Source: Candidatus Gastranaerophilales bacterium (GTDB lineage: Bacteria > Cyanobacteriota > Vampirovibrionia > Gastranaerophilales > Gastranaerophilaceae). From it: a DNA stretch of 39,615 nucleotides. The notes below the pieces were generated by a model that was not told where the DNA came from, searched no databases, and worked only from the letters and a program-made list of their open reading frames with translations. Location: assembly GCA_944324485.1 (NCBI GenBank), contig CALUWM010000016.1, forward strand, positions 1-39,615, written 5' to 3'. How positions within the stretch are numbered: position 1 is the first letter of the stretch; each line of letters opens with the position of its first letter. Shown here piece after piece: positions 32,846 through 39,615 of the stretch. Made by a program: the position numbers and the translations under genes.

Positions 32846-32851
32846 TTTAAA

Positions 32852-32880
32852 TTGCAAAAAAAATTCTTTTTGAGTATTAT
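32852..32880 (+). promoter_or_regulatory. rpsT promoter
   Basis: TTGCAA (32852-32857), 17 bases, TATTAT (32875-32880). It lies shortly after the stop of the preceding gene and gives a leader of about 55 bases for rpsT with AAAGGAAAAG before the ATG. Confidence 0.65.
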
Positions 32881-32940
32881 ATAAGTACTCACTCAAAACC
32901 TCGCAAGATACGTTAGTAATTTTGTGAAAGGAAAAGAAAG

Positions 32941-33210
32941 ATGGCAAATATTAAATCTGCAAAAAAAAGAGTACTTGTTGCTCAAAGAAACACTGAAAGA
33001 AATACTGCTTTTAAAACAAGCATTAAAACTGCTGTTAAAAAAGCGTTAGCAGTTGCGAATTCTGAAGATAAAACAGAATTAAACGCAGCTTTATCTAAAG
33101 TGTATCAACTTTGCGATAAAGCAGTAAGCAAAGGCATTTTGCACAAAAATACTGCTGCCAGAAAAAAATCAAGATTAACTAAAGCTATCAATAAATTAAC
33201 TTCAAAATAA
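32941..33210 (+). CDS. rpsT: 30S ribosomal protein S20
   Basis: The 89-aa, lysine-rich product is S20, which binds 16S rRNA early in 30S assembly. It shows the family start MANIKSAKKRVLVAQRN, the central KTAVKKALA and the C-terminal KGILHKNTAARKKSRLTKAI. Length is typical (about 88). It has its own promoter and a strong terminator, so it is a single-gene unit. Confidence 0.97.
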   Translation: MANIKSAKKRVLVAQRNTERNTAFKTSIKTAVKKALAVANSEDKTELNAALSKVYQLCDKAVSKGILHKNTAARKKSRLTKAINKLTSK

Positions 33211-33235
33211 GATAGACAAGTTAAATTGAGAAATT

Positions 33236-33278
33236 ATAATTAAAAGCTCGGAAGTCATTACCCCGAGCTTTTAATTAT
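33236..33278. terminator. Bidirectional terminator between rpsT and the AGCS gene
   Basis: A perfect 16-bp stem, ATAATTAAAAGCTCGG (33236-33251) with CCGAGCTTTTAATTAT (33263-33278), has an 11-base loop. It lies 25 bases after the rpsT stop and 12 bases beyond the AGCS stop, with A/T runs on both arms, so it works for both. Confidence 0.9.
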
Positions 33279-33290
33279 ATGTTTTAATTT

Positions 33291-34814
33291 TTATGCTACT
33301 TTTTCTTCTTCATTTTTGAATAATTTGCATACGTTGTATTTTTTGCAATATTCGATTAAATCTTTTTTAATTTCGGGACAAAGTACGTATAAAGCTATAA
33401 TATTTGGTACACACATAGCTATCATCATTGCATCAGTTATTTCTATGACTGATTTAACGTTCATAACTGAACCTATGACTATAAATACGCAATAAATAAG
33501 ATTAAAAGCTAATGCTCTTTTTTTGCCTTCGCCAAACAAAAATGTCCATGCTTTTTGACCGTAATATGCCCATGAAATTAATGTTGAAAGTGCAAACATA
33601 ATTGCAATTAGAGATAATATAATTGGGAAAAATGGAATTACTGACTGAAAAGCATTTGATGCAAGTTCAATACCTGATATTTCCTTTGCTGCATGGGTGC
33701 AAGCACCTGAAAATATAATTGCAAATGAAGTAAATAAACATAAAACTCCTGTTAAAAAAGTTTCAAGCAAGGCGACAAAACCTTGTGAAACAGGTTCTTT
33801 AGTTTGTGCTGTTGCATATACAATTGCGGCAGCACCTGTTCCAGCTTCATTTGATTGAACTGAGCGTCTTAGACCTATTATTATTGTTCCGAATACTCCC
33901 CCTGCAACAGCAGTTGGATGAAAAGCTTCTCTTAAAATTAAAGCAAGTGCGCTCGGAATATTTAAAATATTTGCAAAAATAACAATTAATCCTGAAACTA
34001 TATACATTATACACATTGTTGGAACAAGAATTGTTGTTATTTTTGCTATACTTTTAATGCCACCAACAGTTACCATACCAACAAGTATTGCTATAATTAG
34101 TCCGAAAATCCAACCTGAGCCGTGCATAAAGCTTTCTGTTCCACCTGTAATAAATAAGAATTGGTGTGTAGATTGGTTAATTTGAATCATATTTCCGCCA
34201 GTAATTCCGCCACCTATACAAAGAATAGCAAATAATACGGATAAAGGTTGTCCAAGCCAACGCATTTTGTGGCGAGTTAAGCCGTGTGCTATATAGTGCA
34301 TTGGACCACCTGAAACAGAGCCATCTTCATTAAATCTTCTATATTTAACTGCAAGGGTTGCTTCTACAAATTTAATTGACATGCCTAAAATTGCTCCTGC
34401 AAAAATCCAAAAAGCAGCTCCAGGACCACCTATTGAAATTGAAATTGCAACACCTGCAATACTTCCTATCCCTATTGTTCCGGATAAAGCTGTTGCTAAT
34501 GCTTGAAATGATGAAACTTCACCGCATCCGTTTTCGCTTTTTTCTGCAGGTTTTGAGACTGTTTCAAGAGCATGTTTAAATCCCCAAATTGCTATTCCTT
34601 TGAAATAAATAGTAAAAAATATACCTGCAAATAATATCCAAAATATTATAATTGGCACTTGTTGACCAAATAAATTAATTTTGTAGAAAATAATATCGGC
34701 GATAAAATCAGAAATGGGTGCGATGTTTTTGTCCATAAATTCATCAACATTCATAGCATTTGCATTTGCCATGGTAAGGATTGTTGTTAAAACTAAAGCC
34801 GATAATTTCCTCAT
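33291..34814 (-). CDS. Sodium:alanine (AGCS family) symporter
   Basis: The 507-aa product imports alanine or glycine with sodium at the inner membrane. It has about eleven helices and the family motifs SSFQALATALSGTIGIGSI (about residues 102-120), GGPGAAFWIFAGAILGMS, GSVSGGPMHYI (about 165-175) and SNEAGTGAAAIVYATA (about 325-340). An N-terminal cleavable-looking signal (MRKLSALVLTTILTMANANA) precedes the first helix, as in some Gram-negative members. The ATG follows AAAGGG. The gene is divergent from the phosphoesterase-like gene and shares the rpsT terminator. Confidence 0.92.
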   Translation of the reverse strand: MRKLSALVLTTILTMANANAMNVDEFMDKNIAPISDFIADIIFYKINLFGQQVPIIIFWILFAGIFFTIYFKGIAIWGFKHALETVSKPAEKSENGCGEVSSFQALATALSGTIGIGSIAGVAISISIGGPGAAFWIFAGAILGMSIKFVEATLAVKYRRFNEDGSVSGGPMHYIAHGLTRHKMRWLGQPLSVLFAILCIGGGITGGNMIQINQSTHQFLFITGGTESFMHGSGWIFGLIIAILVGMVTVGGIKSIAKITTILVPTMCIMYIVSGLIVIFANILNIPSALALILREAFHPTAVAGGVFGTIIIGLRRSVQSNEAGTGAAAIVYATAQTKEPVSQGFVALLETFLTGVLCLFTSFAIIFSGACTHAAKEISGIELASNAFQSVIPFFPIILSLIAIMFALSTLISWAYYGQKAWTFLFGEGKKRALAFNLIYCVFIVIGSVMNVKSVIEITDAMMIAMCVPNIIALYVLCPEIKKDLIEYCKKYNVCKLFKNEEEKVA

Positions 34815-34955
34815 AATTAATAAACCCTTTCTATTTTAATATGGGGCAGGTTTTATATTATCAGGAATATATAAAAATTACTATTTTAAAAGGCAACATT
34901 TTAACATTTTGTAAATTAGTGAACAAAATAAAGCTTTTTATATTATCCTATTTAT

Positions 34956-35732
34956 ATGAAATTGATGTATAAAATTTGTTTATTAATCTTGCTTTTTGGA
35001 GTTTCTTGTTTTTGTACTTTTGCTTCTGAAGTTAAGTTTATTTTTATAACAGATATAGGGTTGGAAAAAAATAACGCTTATAAACTTCAAGAAACAATTA
35101 AAGAAATGAACAGCTATAAGGATGTTGATTTTATTGTTTTTGGCGGAAACAATCTTCAAAAAGCGAATATTGAAAATTTGAATTTTTTTACTCATCTTTT
35201 AAGAAAAATTAATAAAAAAACAGTTGTTCTTATGGGAAATTCTGATGTTTTATCCAGTTCAGGAATCAACAAAGACTATTATTTAAAGAGAGTAAAAAGA
35301 GCTCTTTGGTGGCGGCACAGTGATAAACCTAATTATACTTTTAAAGTAAACGGTAATTTGTTTGTTGTAATGGATGGTTCAAAACAATATTTCCAATCGT
35401 CAAATGGCTATTATCCCAGAAGTGAGTTATTGTGGCTTGAAAAAACTCTTGAAAAAAATAAGAAAAAAGATGTAATCATATTGCAGCATTTTCCTTTGTT
35501 GGAGACTAAGTCCAAGTGGATGGAAACATCTAAAATGGAAGATTATAACGAGATTTTAGAAAAATATAAGAATGTTAAAGTGATTGTATCCGGACACTAT
35601 GATGATAATTTAGAAATAACGAAAGATGATATTTATCACATTTTGACTGAAAATTATTCTAATGTTGGTGCTTATAAGATTATAGAAATAGATTTTAAAA
35701 ATGATTTTATAGGTACATATCTTGTAAAATAA
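34956..35732 (+). CDS. Exported calcineurin-like phosphoesterase-fold protein with lost metal site
   Basis: The 258-aa product begins with a signal peptide (YKICLLILLFGVSCFCTFAS) and then follows the metallophosphoesterase layout: strand FIFITDIG, FIVFGGNN, VLMGNSD, VIILQHFPL and VIVSGHYDDN. The canonical ligands are DxH, GD, GNH(D/E), H and GHxH. Here DxH has become DIG, GD has become GG, GNHD has become GNSD, and GHxH has become GHYD; only the first Asp, Asn, one His of LQH and the first His remain. It is therefore probably not an active enzyme of this family. No ribosome site precedes either ATG (34956, 34965), and TATTAT is close upstream, so it may be leaderless. Confidence 0.78.
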   Translation: MKLMYKICLLILLFGVSCFCTFASEVKFIFITDIGLEKNNAYKLQETIKEMNSYKDVDFIVFGGNNLQKANIENLNFFTHLLRKINKKTVVLMGNSDVLSSSGINKDYYLKRVKRALWWRHSDKPNYTFKVNGNLFVVMDGSKQYFQSSNGYYPRSELLWLEKTLEKNKKKDVIILQHFPLLETKSKWMETSKMEDYNEILEKYKNVKVIVSGHYDDNLEITKDDIYHILTENYSNVGAYKIIEIDFKNDFIGTYLVK

Positions 35733-35846
35733 AAGATATTAAATTTATATAAAAAAAATGCCATTTTTTAAATTTTTCATATAATATTTAATTTATATTT
35801 AAAACCTTGTTTTAAAAAGTAGTAAATAGGTATTTTAGGAGGAAAC

Positions 35847-37187
35847 ATGACAGACAGCCAAGCAAAAAAAGCAAAAATTGTTAAATTGTGCGAAGAGAAC
35901 AATGTTGGTTTTATTAGATTGCAATTCTGCGATATTAACGGAACAATTAAAAATTTATCATTACCTATAAGCCAGTTAAATAAGGTCTTAAATAATGAAA
36001 TTATGTTAGATGGTTCGTCAATTAAGGGTTTTCGTAGCATAGAAACGTCAGATATGTACTTTTTCCCTGATTTAGATACATTTACAATTCTTCCTTGGTG
36101 CGAAAGAGACGGAGAAAATGTTGCAAGAATTATTTGCGATATTCATAATGCTGACGGAACCCCATTTGAAGGTTGCCCAAGATGCAATTTAAAAAGAATG
36201 ATAGCTCGTGCTGAAAAATTAGGATATAAGATGAATGTTGGACCTGAAGCTGAATTTTTCATCTTTGAGCTTGATAAAAATGGCGAAGCTACTACAAAAC
36301 CGCACGATAAGGGTGGGTATTATGATGCTGCCCCGACTGATATGGCAGAAGACATAAGACGTGATATAGTTGGTAGCTTAGAAGCTATGGATTTTGAAAT
36401 TGAAGCTTCTCACCACGAAGTTGCTGATGGTCAACATGAAATAGATTTTAAATATGCAGATGCCTTGACTACTGCGGATAACATAATAACTTTTAAATAT
36501 GTTGTTAAGAGTATAGCAACTGAATACGGTGTTCATGCTACTTTTATGCCAAAACCGATATATGGTATAAATGGTTCAGGCATGCACTGTAATTTATCTT
36601 TATTTAAAGATGGCAAAAATGTTTTTTATGCTCCTGAAAATGATTATCAGTTATCAAAAGAAGCTCTTTATTCAATAGGAGGTGTTTTAAAACATGTTAA
36701 GGCTTTTACTGCTATAACTAACCCTATTGTAAACAGTTATAAAAGACTTGTTCCGGGATATGAAGCACCTGTTTATCTTGCTTGGAGTTTAGCAAATAGA
36801 TCGGCATTAATAAGAGTTCCTGCAAAGCGAGGTGTGGCAACAAGAATTGAACTTCGTTCCCCAGATCCTTCTTGTAATCCATATTTGGCACTTGCTTCAA
36901 TATTGGGAGCTATTTTAGATGGTGTAGAAAATAAAATTGAACCACCTCAACCCGTTGAAGAAAATATTTATGAAATGACTCCTAAGGAATTAAAAAACGC
37001 AAACATCGATTCTTTACCTGGAACATTATATGAGGCTATTGAACTTTTGAAACAAGATGAGGTTGTAAAAGATTCATTAGGTGAACACATTTATCATGAA
37101 TTTAGATTGGCAAAAGGTATTGAGTGGGATAGATATAGAACTTATGTAACTCAGTGGGAATTAGATTCATATTTAAATGCGTATTAA
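35847..37187 (+). CDS. glnA: Glutamine synthetase, type I (alpha-like)
   Basis: GlnA makes glutamine from glutamate, ammonia and ATP. The 446-aa product has [44 protein letters not shown] (metal ligands), [43 protein letters not shown] (ATP and glutamate site) and [16 protein letters not shown]. Length and the end [19 protein letters not shown] fit GSI-alpha, which is not adenylylated. In Bacillus subtilis the Arg62 of GFVRIE mediates feedback inhibition; the aligned place here is Ser (GFRSIE), so feedback may differ. AGGAGGAAAC precedes the ATG; TATAAT at 35780-35785 is a candidate -10. Confidence 0.96.
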   Translation: MTDSQAKKAKIVKLCEENNVGFIRLQFCDINGTIKNLSLPISQLNKVLNNEIMLDGSSIKGFRSIETSDMYFFPDLDTFTILPWCERDGENVARIICDIHNADGTPFEGCPRCNLKRMIARAEKLGYKMNVGPEAEFFIFELDKNGEATTKPHDKGGYYDAAPTDMAEDIRRDIVGSLEAMDFEIEASHHEVADGQHEIDFKYADALTTADNIITFKYVVKSIATEYGVHATFMPKPIYGINGSGMHCNLSLFKDGKNVFYAPENDYQLSKEALYSIGGVLKHVKAFTAITNPIVNSYKRLVPGYEAPVYLAWSLANRSALIRVPAKRGVATRIELRSPDPSCNPYLALASILGAILDGVENKIEPPQPVEENIYEMTPKELKNANIDSLPGTLYEAIELLKQDEVVKDSLGEHIYHEFRLAKGIEWDRYRTYVTQWELDSYLNAY

Positions 37188-37210
37188 AAAAGCCCCAATA
37201 TGGGGCTTTT
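37188..37210. terminator. Bidirectional terminator between glnA and the oxoamine synthase gene
   Basis: AAAAGCCCCA (37188-37197), loop ATA, TGGGGCTTTT (37201-37210). It begins right after the glnA stop. The minus-strand gene's stop (37209-37211) is within its far arm, so the hairpin serves both genes. Confidence 0.85.
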
Positions 37211-38477
37211 AAATTATATTATATTCTTTACCTTTTTTTATTATTATTTCACTTGCACAATCAAGGTCTTGATAACTCAAATCTTTCATAACACAAAGCC
37301 TTAGTCTGCATTCTTTTCTTCTAACTGCCGGATAAGTTACTATATTTACATAAACACCTTGTGTTCTTAGCTCTTGGTATAATTTAAAAAGTTTTCCTTC
37401 ATCATATATCATTACAGGAATTATGGCACTTTGTGAATTTCCTGTGTTAAACCCTGCTTTTGAAAGCTTTTCTTTTAAATATGCTGTTTTTTGTATTAGT
37501 TCTTTTCTTCCTGCTTCATCTTTTTCAAAAAGATTAAAAACTTCAATTAATCCGCCTGCAACAGGGGCGCTCATGGCAGTCGAGAAGAAATATGTTCTTG
37601 CATATAGCCTTAAGTATTGTATGATTTCTTTTTTGGCTGCACAATAACCGCCAAGTCCCCCAGGGGCTTTAGATAGCATACCTACATTAAGATCTATTTT
37701 ATTTTGAACATTATAAAATTCGCTTGAGCCTCTTCCTGTTTTTCCAACAATTCCTACTCCGTGTGCATCATCCACCATGATTTTACAATTGTATTTTTGT
37801 GCTAATTCAACTATTTCATCTAAAGGTGCAATGTCTCCATCCATTGAAAATACGCCATCTGTTATAATTAGTCTTCCTGTAATATTGTTAGGTATTTTGC
37901 TTAGTATTTTTTCTAAATATTTCATATTTCTATGGGGGTAAATTTTAATTTGCGCACCTGAAAGTTGACATCCGTCAAAAATTGAAGCATGGTTTGCACT
38001 GTCATTTATTATAATATCTTCATTGTTGCAAAGAGCTGATATTACACCAACATTTGTGCCATAACCGGAAGGAAATACAATAGCATCTTCAGCATTATAG
38101 AATTTTGCAATTTTTTCTTCTAATGTTCTGTGTAAGTCGGAAATACCTGCATAATTTGAAACGGCACCCATGCCCATTCCAAATCTCTCAAGAGCTTCTT
38201 TTGAAGCTTTTAGAACCTTGGGGTGGTTTTGTATATTAAGATAAGAGTTAGAACCAAGCATAATGACATCGTGCTTGTGGCCGTTTTTTTCTCTTAGCTT
38301 AACTTTTGCAGAAAGTTTGTTTAAGCTAACCATTCCAAGTGCTTCGTTTCCCGTTAATATACCGCTTTTTAATACATCATCAACTCTTTTTGTTTTTGCA
38401 AATAAATCTTCGTTTTCTAAAGTATGAACAAAATTTTCAAATTTTATGTTTCTTGTTTGTGTTTCCAATGTAGACAA
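37209..38477 (-). CDS. Alpha-oxoamine synthase (BioF / Kbl / serine palmitoyltransferase family)
   Basis: PLP enzymes of this family condense an amino acid with an acyl-CoA. I set the start at the TTG at 38477, with GAGG five bases upstream, giving 422 aa; the frame is open 37 codons further, across a likely promoter. Motifs: MLGSNSYLNIQNHPKV, GISDLHRTLEEKIAKFY, VFPSGYGTNVG, DSANHASIFDG, VDDAHGVGIVGKTGRG, and the PLP-lysine loop LSKAPGGLGGY. An N-terminal extension of about 80 residues precedes the core, and ARTYFFSTAMSAP resembles serine palmitoyltransferase. GAVSNYAG replaces the usual GSRFLNG. Biotin, threonine degradation or sphingolipid-like synthesis are all open. It is divergent from waaA. 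Confidence 0.8.
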   Translation of the reverse strand: MSTLETQTRNIKFENFVHTLENEDLFAKTKRVDDVLKSGILTGNEALGMVSLNKLSAKVKLREKNGHKHDVIMLGSNSYLNIQNHPKVLKASKEALERFGMGMGAVSNYAGISDLHRTLEEKIAKFYNAEDAIVFPSGYGTNVGVISALCNNEDIIINDSANHASIFDGCQLSGAQIKIYPHRNMKYLEKILSKIPNNITGRLIITDGVFSMDGDIAPLDEIVELAQKYNCKIMVDDAHGVGIVGKTGRGSSEFYNVQNKIDLNVGMLSKAPGGLGGYCAAKKEIIQYLRLYARTYFFSTAMSAPVAGGLIEVFNLFEKDEAGRKELIQKTAYLKEKLSKAGFNTGNSQSAIIPVMIYDEGKLFKLYQELRTQGVYVNIVTYPAVRRKECRLRLCVMKDLSYQDLDCASEIIIKKGKEYNII

Positions 38478-38566
38478 TTTAACCTCGCTTTTTAATAAAT
38501 TATTTAAAAAATAATAATTTTTGTTATTGCAAAAAAGTATAATATCAACTTGGTATTTTTTTATTG

Positions 38567-38572
38567 TATAAT
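38567..38572 (+). promoter_or_regulatory. -10 box before waaA
   Basis: TATAAT lies 18 bases before the waaA ATG, with no good -35 (TCAACT at 16 bases). It is in the divergent spacer shared with the oxoamine synthase gene. Confidence 0.4.
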
Positions 38573-38590
38573 CAGGTATCAGGAGCAATT

Positions 38591-39615
38591 ATGAAACAAG
38601 AAAAATTTGAAAATTTATTTAAAACCGTTTGTCGTTCTTTGGATTCTAAAACAGCAAAAAAATTGATACCTTTAATTGATTTTGCAAGAAAATTAAAAAA
38701 TAAGCCTCCTATTCCAATAAAAGAAAAATTAGCAGAGTTTGATTTTTCCTTGATAAATAAGAAAATTATAATGCTCCATGGAGTTTCTGTTGGCGAGGTT
38801 GTTTCTTTAGAGAATTTGATTAAAAAAATTAAATCAGATTTTCCTGATTTCGGTATTGTACTAACAACAGGCACTTTAACTGGGCAGGAACTTGCAAAGA
38901 AGAAATATTCGACTTTGGTTGATTTTATTACTTATTTTCCCCTGGATATATATGATGCTGTTAATAAGTTTTTGGAAAAAATTAAACCTTCAGTAATTTT
39001 GATAGCTGAAACTGAATTGTGGCCTAATTTTGCATTTTGTGCAAAAGAAAAAAATATTCCTTTATATATAATTAATGGACGTATTTCTGATAAATCTTAC
39101 CCTTCATATTTAAGATTTAAAAAGTTTTTTAAAACAGTTTTGAGTTGTTTTGATGGTGTTTTTTCTCAAAGTGAGCTTGATAATCAAAGATTTATTTCTC
39201 TTGGTGTAGAAAATAAAAAAGCTTTTGTTATGAAAAATTTAAAATTTGAAATTGAAAGGAAAAAATGTGATATCTCATTAAATTCAGCTTCTTCAAAAGT
39301 TTTTATTGCAGCATCCACACACAAAGGAGAAGACGAAATAGCACTTAAAGCTTTTAAAAAACTAAAAGAGAAAAATAATAATATAAAAATGATTCTTGCG
39401 CCTAGACACTTAACCAGGCTTGATGATGTTGTTAAATTAGTAAAAGATACAGGTTTTTCTTTTGGTTTTAGAACAAAAAAAGATGATTTTTTAAATAATG
39501 ACATTATAATTTTAGATACTTTAGGTGAGTTATCTAAAATATATGAAATTGTTGATGTGGCTTATATTGGTGGTAGTTTTAATAAAACAGGAGGACATAA
39601 TCCTCTGGAAGCAAC
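38591..39615 (+). CDS. waaA: 3-deoxy-D-manno-octulosonic acid (Kdo) transferase, 3' end missing
   Basis: WaaA/KdtA transfers Kdo from CMP-Kdo to lipid A precursors at the inner membrane. The window ends inside the gene after 341 codons (no stop; a full enzyme is about 420 aa). Motifs: MLHGVSVGEVVSLENL, with the catalytic Glu (residue about 64), LTTGTLTGQE, IAETELWPNFAF (about 137-148), INGRISDKSY, GVFSQSELDNQRF, APRHLTRL, and YIGGSFNKTGGHNPLEA at the edge. The usual N-terminal membrane anchor is replaced by a soluble, Lys-rich segment (MKQEKFENLFKTVCRSLDSK). The ATG follows AGGAG at five bases. It marks the organism as making LPS-type lipid A. Confidence 0.94.
   Translation, partial: MKQEKFENLFKTVCRSLDSKTAKKLIPLIDFARKLKNKPPIPIKEKLAEFDFSLINKKIIMLHGVSVGEVVSLENLIKKIKSDFPDFGIVLTTGTLTGQELAKKKYSTLVDFITYFPLDIYDAVNKFLEKIKPSVILIAETELWPNFAFCAKEKNIPLYIINGRISDKSYPSYLRFKKFFKTVLSCFDGVFSQSELDNQRFISLGVENKKAFVMKNLKFEIERKKCDISLNSASSKVFIAASTHKGEDEIALKAFKKLKEKNNNIKMILAPRHLTRLDDVVKLVKDTGFSFGFRTKKDDFLNNDIIILDTLGELSKIYEIVDVAYIGGSFNKTGGHNPLEA

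Noticed and set aside
34798..34805. Another GCCGATAA on the plus strand
   Set aside because: No matching -35 element and it overlaps the start of the AGCS coding region.
35751..35767. A-run/T-run hairpin (AAAAAATG C CATTTTTT) after the phosphoesterase gene
   Set aside because: Almost all A-T pairs and a one-base centre; at best a weak terminator, not listed as a feature.

Overview
The window is a gene-dense, AT-rich chromosomal segment with no mobile elements, CRISPR arrays or RNA genes that I can see. The organism looks Gram-negative: the last gene, cut by the window end, is the Kdo transferase WaaA/KdtA of lipid A biosynthesis, and there is a FliN-type flagellar switch protein. The low GC content, the DNA gyrase A with an 'NRATRGKGG' box that I associate with cyanobacterial GyrA, the GSI-alpha-like glutamine synthetase and the small proteins of unknown family make me think of a non-photosynthetic relative of Cyanobacteria (Melainabacteria/Vampirovibrionia, Gastranaerophilales-like). 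That placement is inference, not proof.

Layout. 1-1300: rplK-rplA (L11-L1), with a probable L1-binding mRNA motif before rplA, the 3' part of a second copy before rplK, and a terminator. 1340-2321: a GtrA-family membrane protein and a small two-helix membrane protein read the other way. 2393-13721 (minus strand): one tightly packed operon holding every gene for UMP synthesis, in the order pyrK-pyrD-pyrE-pyrB-pyrC-pyrF-carA-carB, followed by a stand-alone protein of six Clp_N half-repeats and the tRNA-modifying E1-like enzyme TcdA. An intrinsic-terminator hairpin with a T7 run sits directly before pyrK, behind a promoter and overlapping a short leader reading frame; this looks like an attenuator. 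The divergent gene at 13998 carries a near-perfect flagellar sigma-28 promoter.

14560-26468: LipM-like octanoyltransferase, an unknown 92-aa protein, a degenerate histidine-kinase-like protein, pgi, agmatinase, coaE, a Bax-inhibitor-1-like membrane protein, recJ, then a fliN / ThiF-MoeB-like / TPR cluster, and on the minus strand a wecB-type epimerase with a glycosyltransferase. 26589-33210: gyrA, two tandem thymidylate-kinase-like genes, a membrane protein overlapping miaA by 80 bases, a secreted YD-like repeat protein, and rpsT. 33291-39615: an AGCS amino-acid symporter, an exported phosphoesterase-fold protein that has lost most metal ligands, glnA, an alpha-oxoamine synthase (BioF/Kbl/SPT family) and the start of waaA.

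Most of the window is housekeeping. The items most worth a second look are the sigma-28 promoter on an unknown Cys-free protein, the putative pyr attenuator with leader peptides, the triple Clp_N protein attached to the pyr operon, the degenerate phosphoesterase, and the ThiF-like gene translationally adjacent to fliN.
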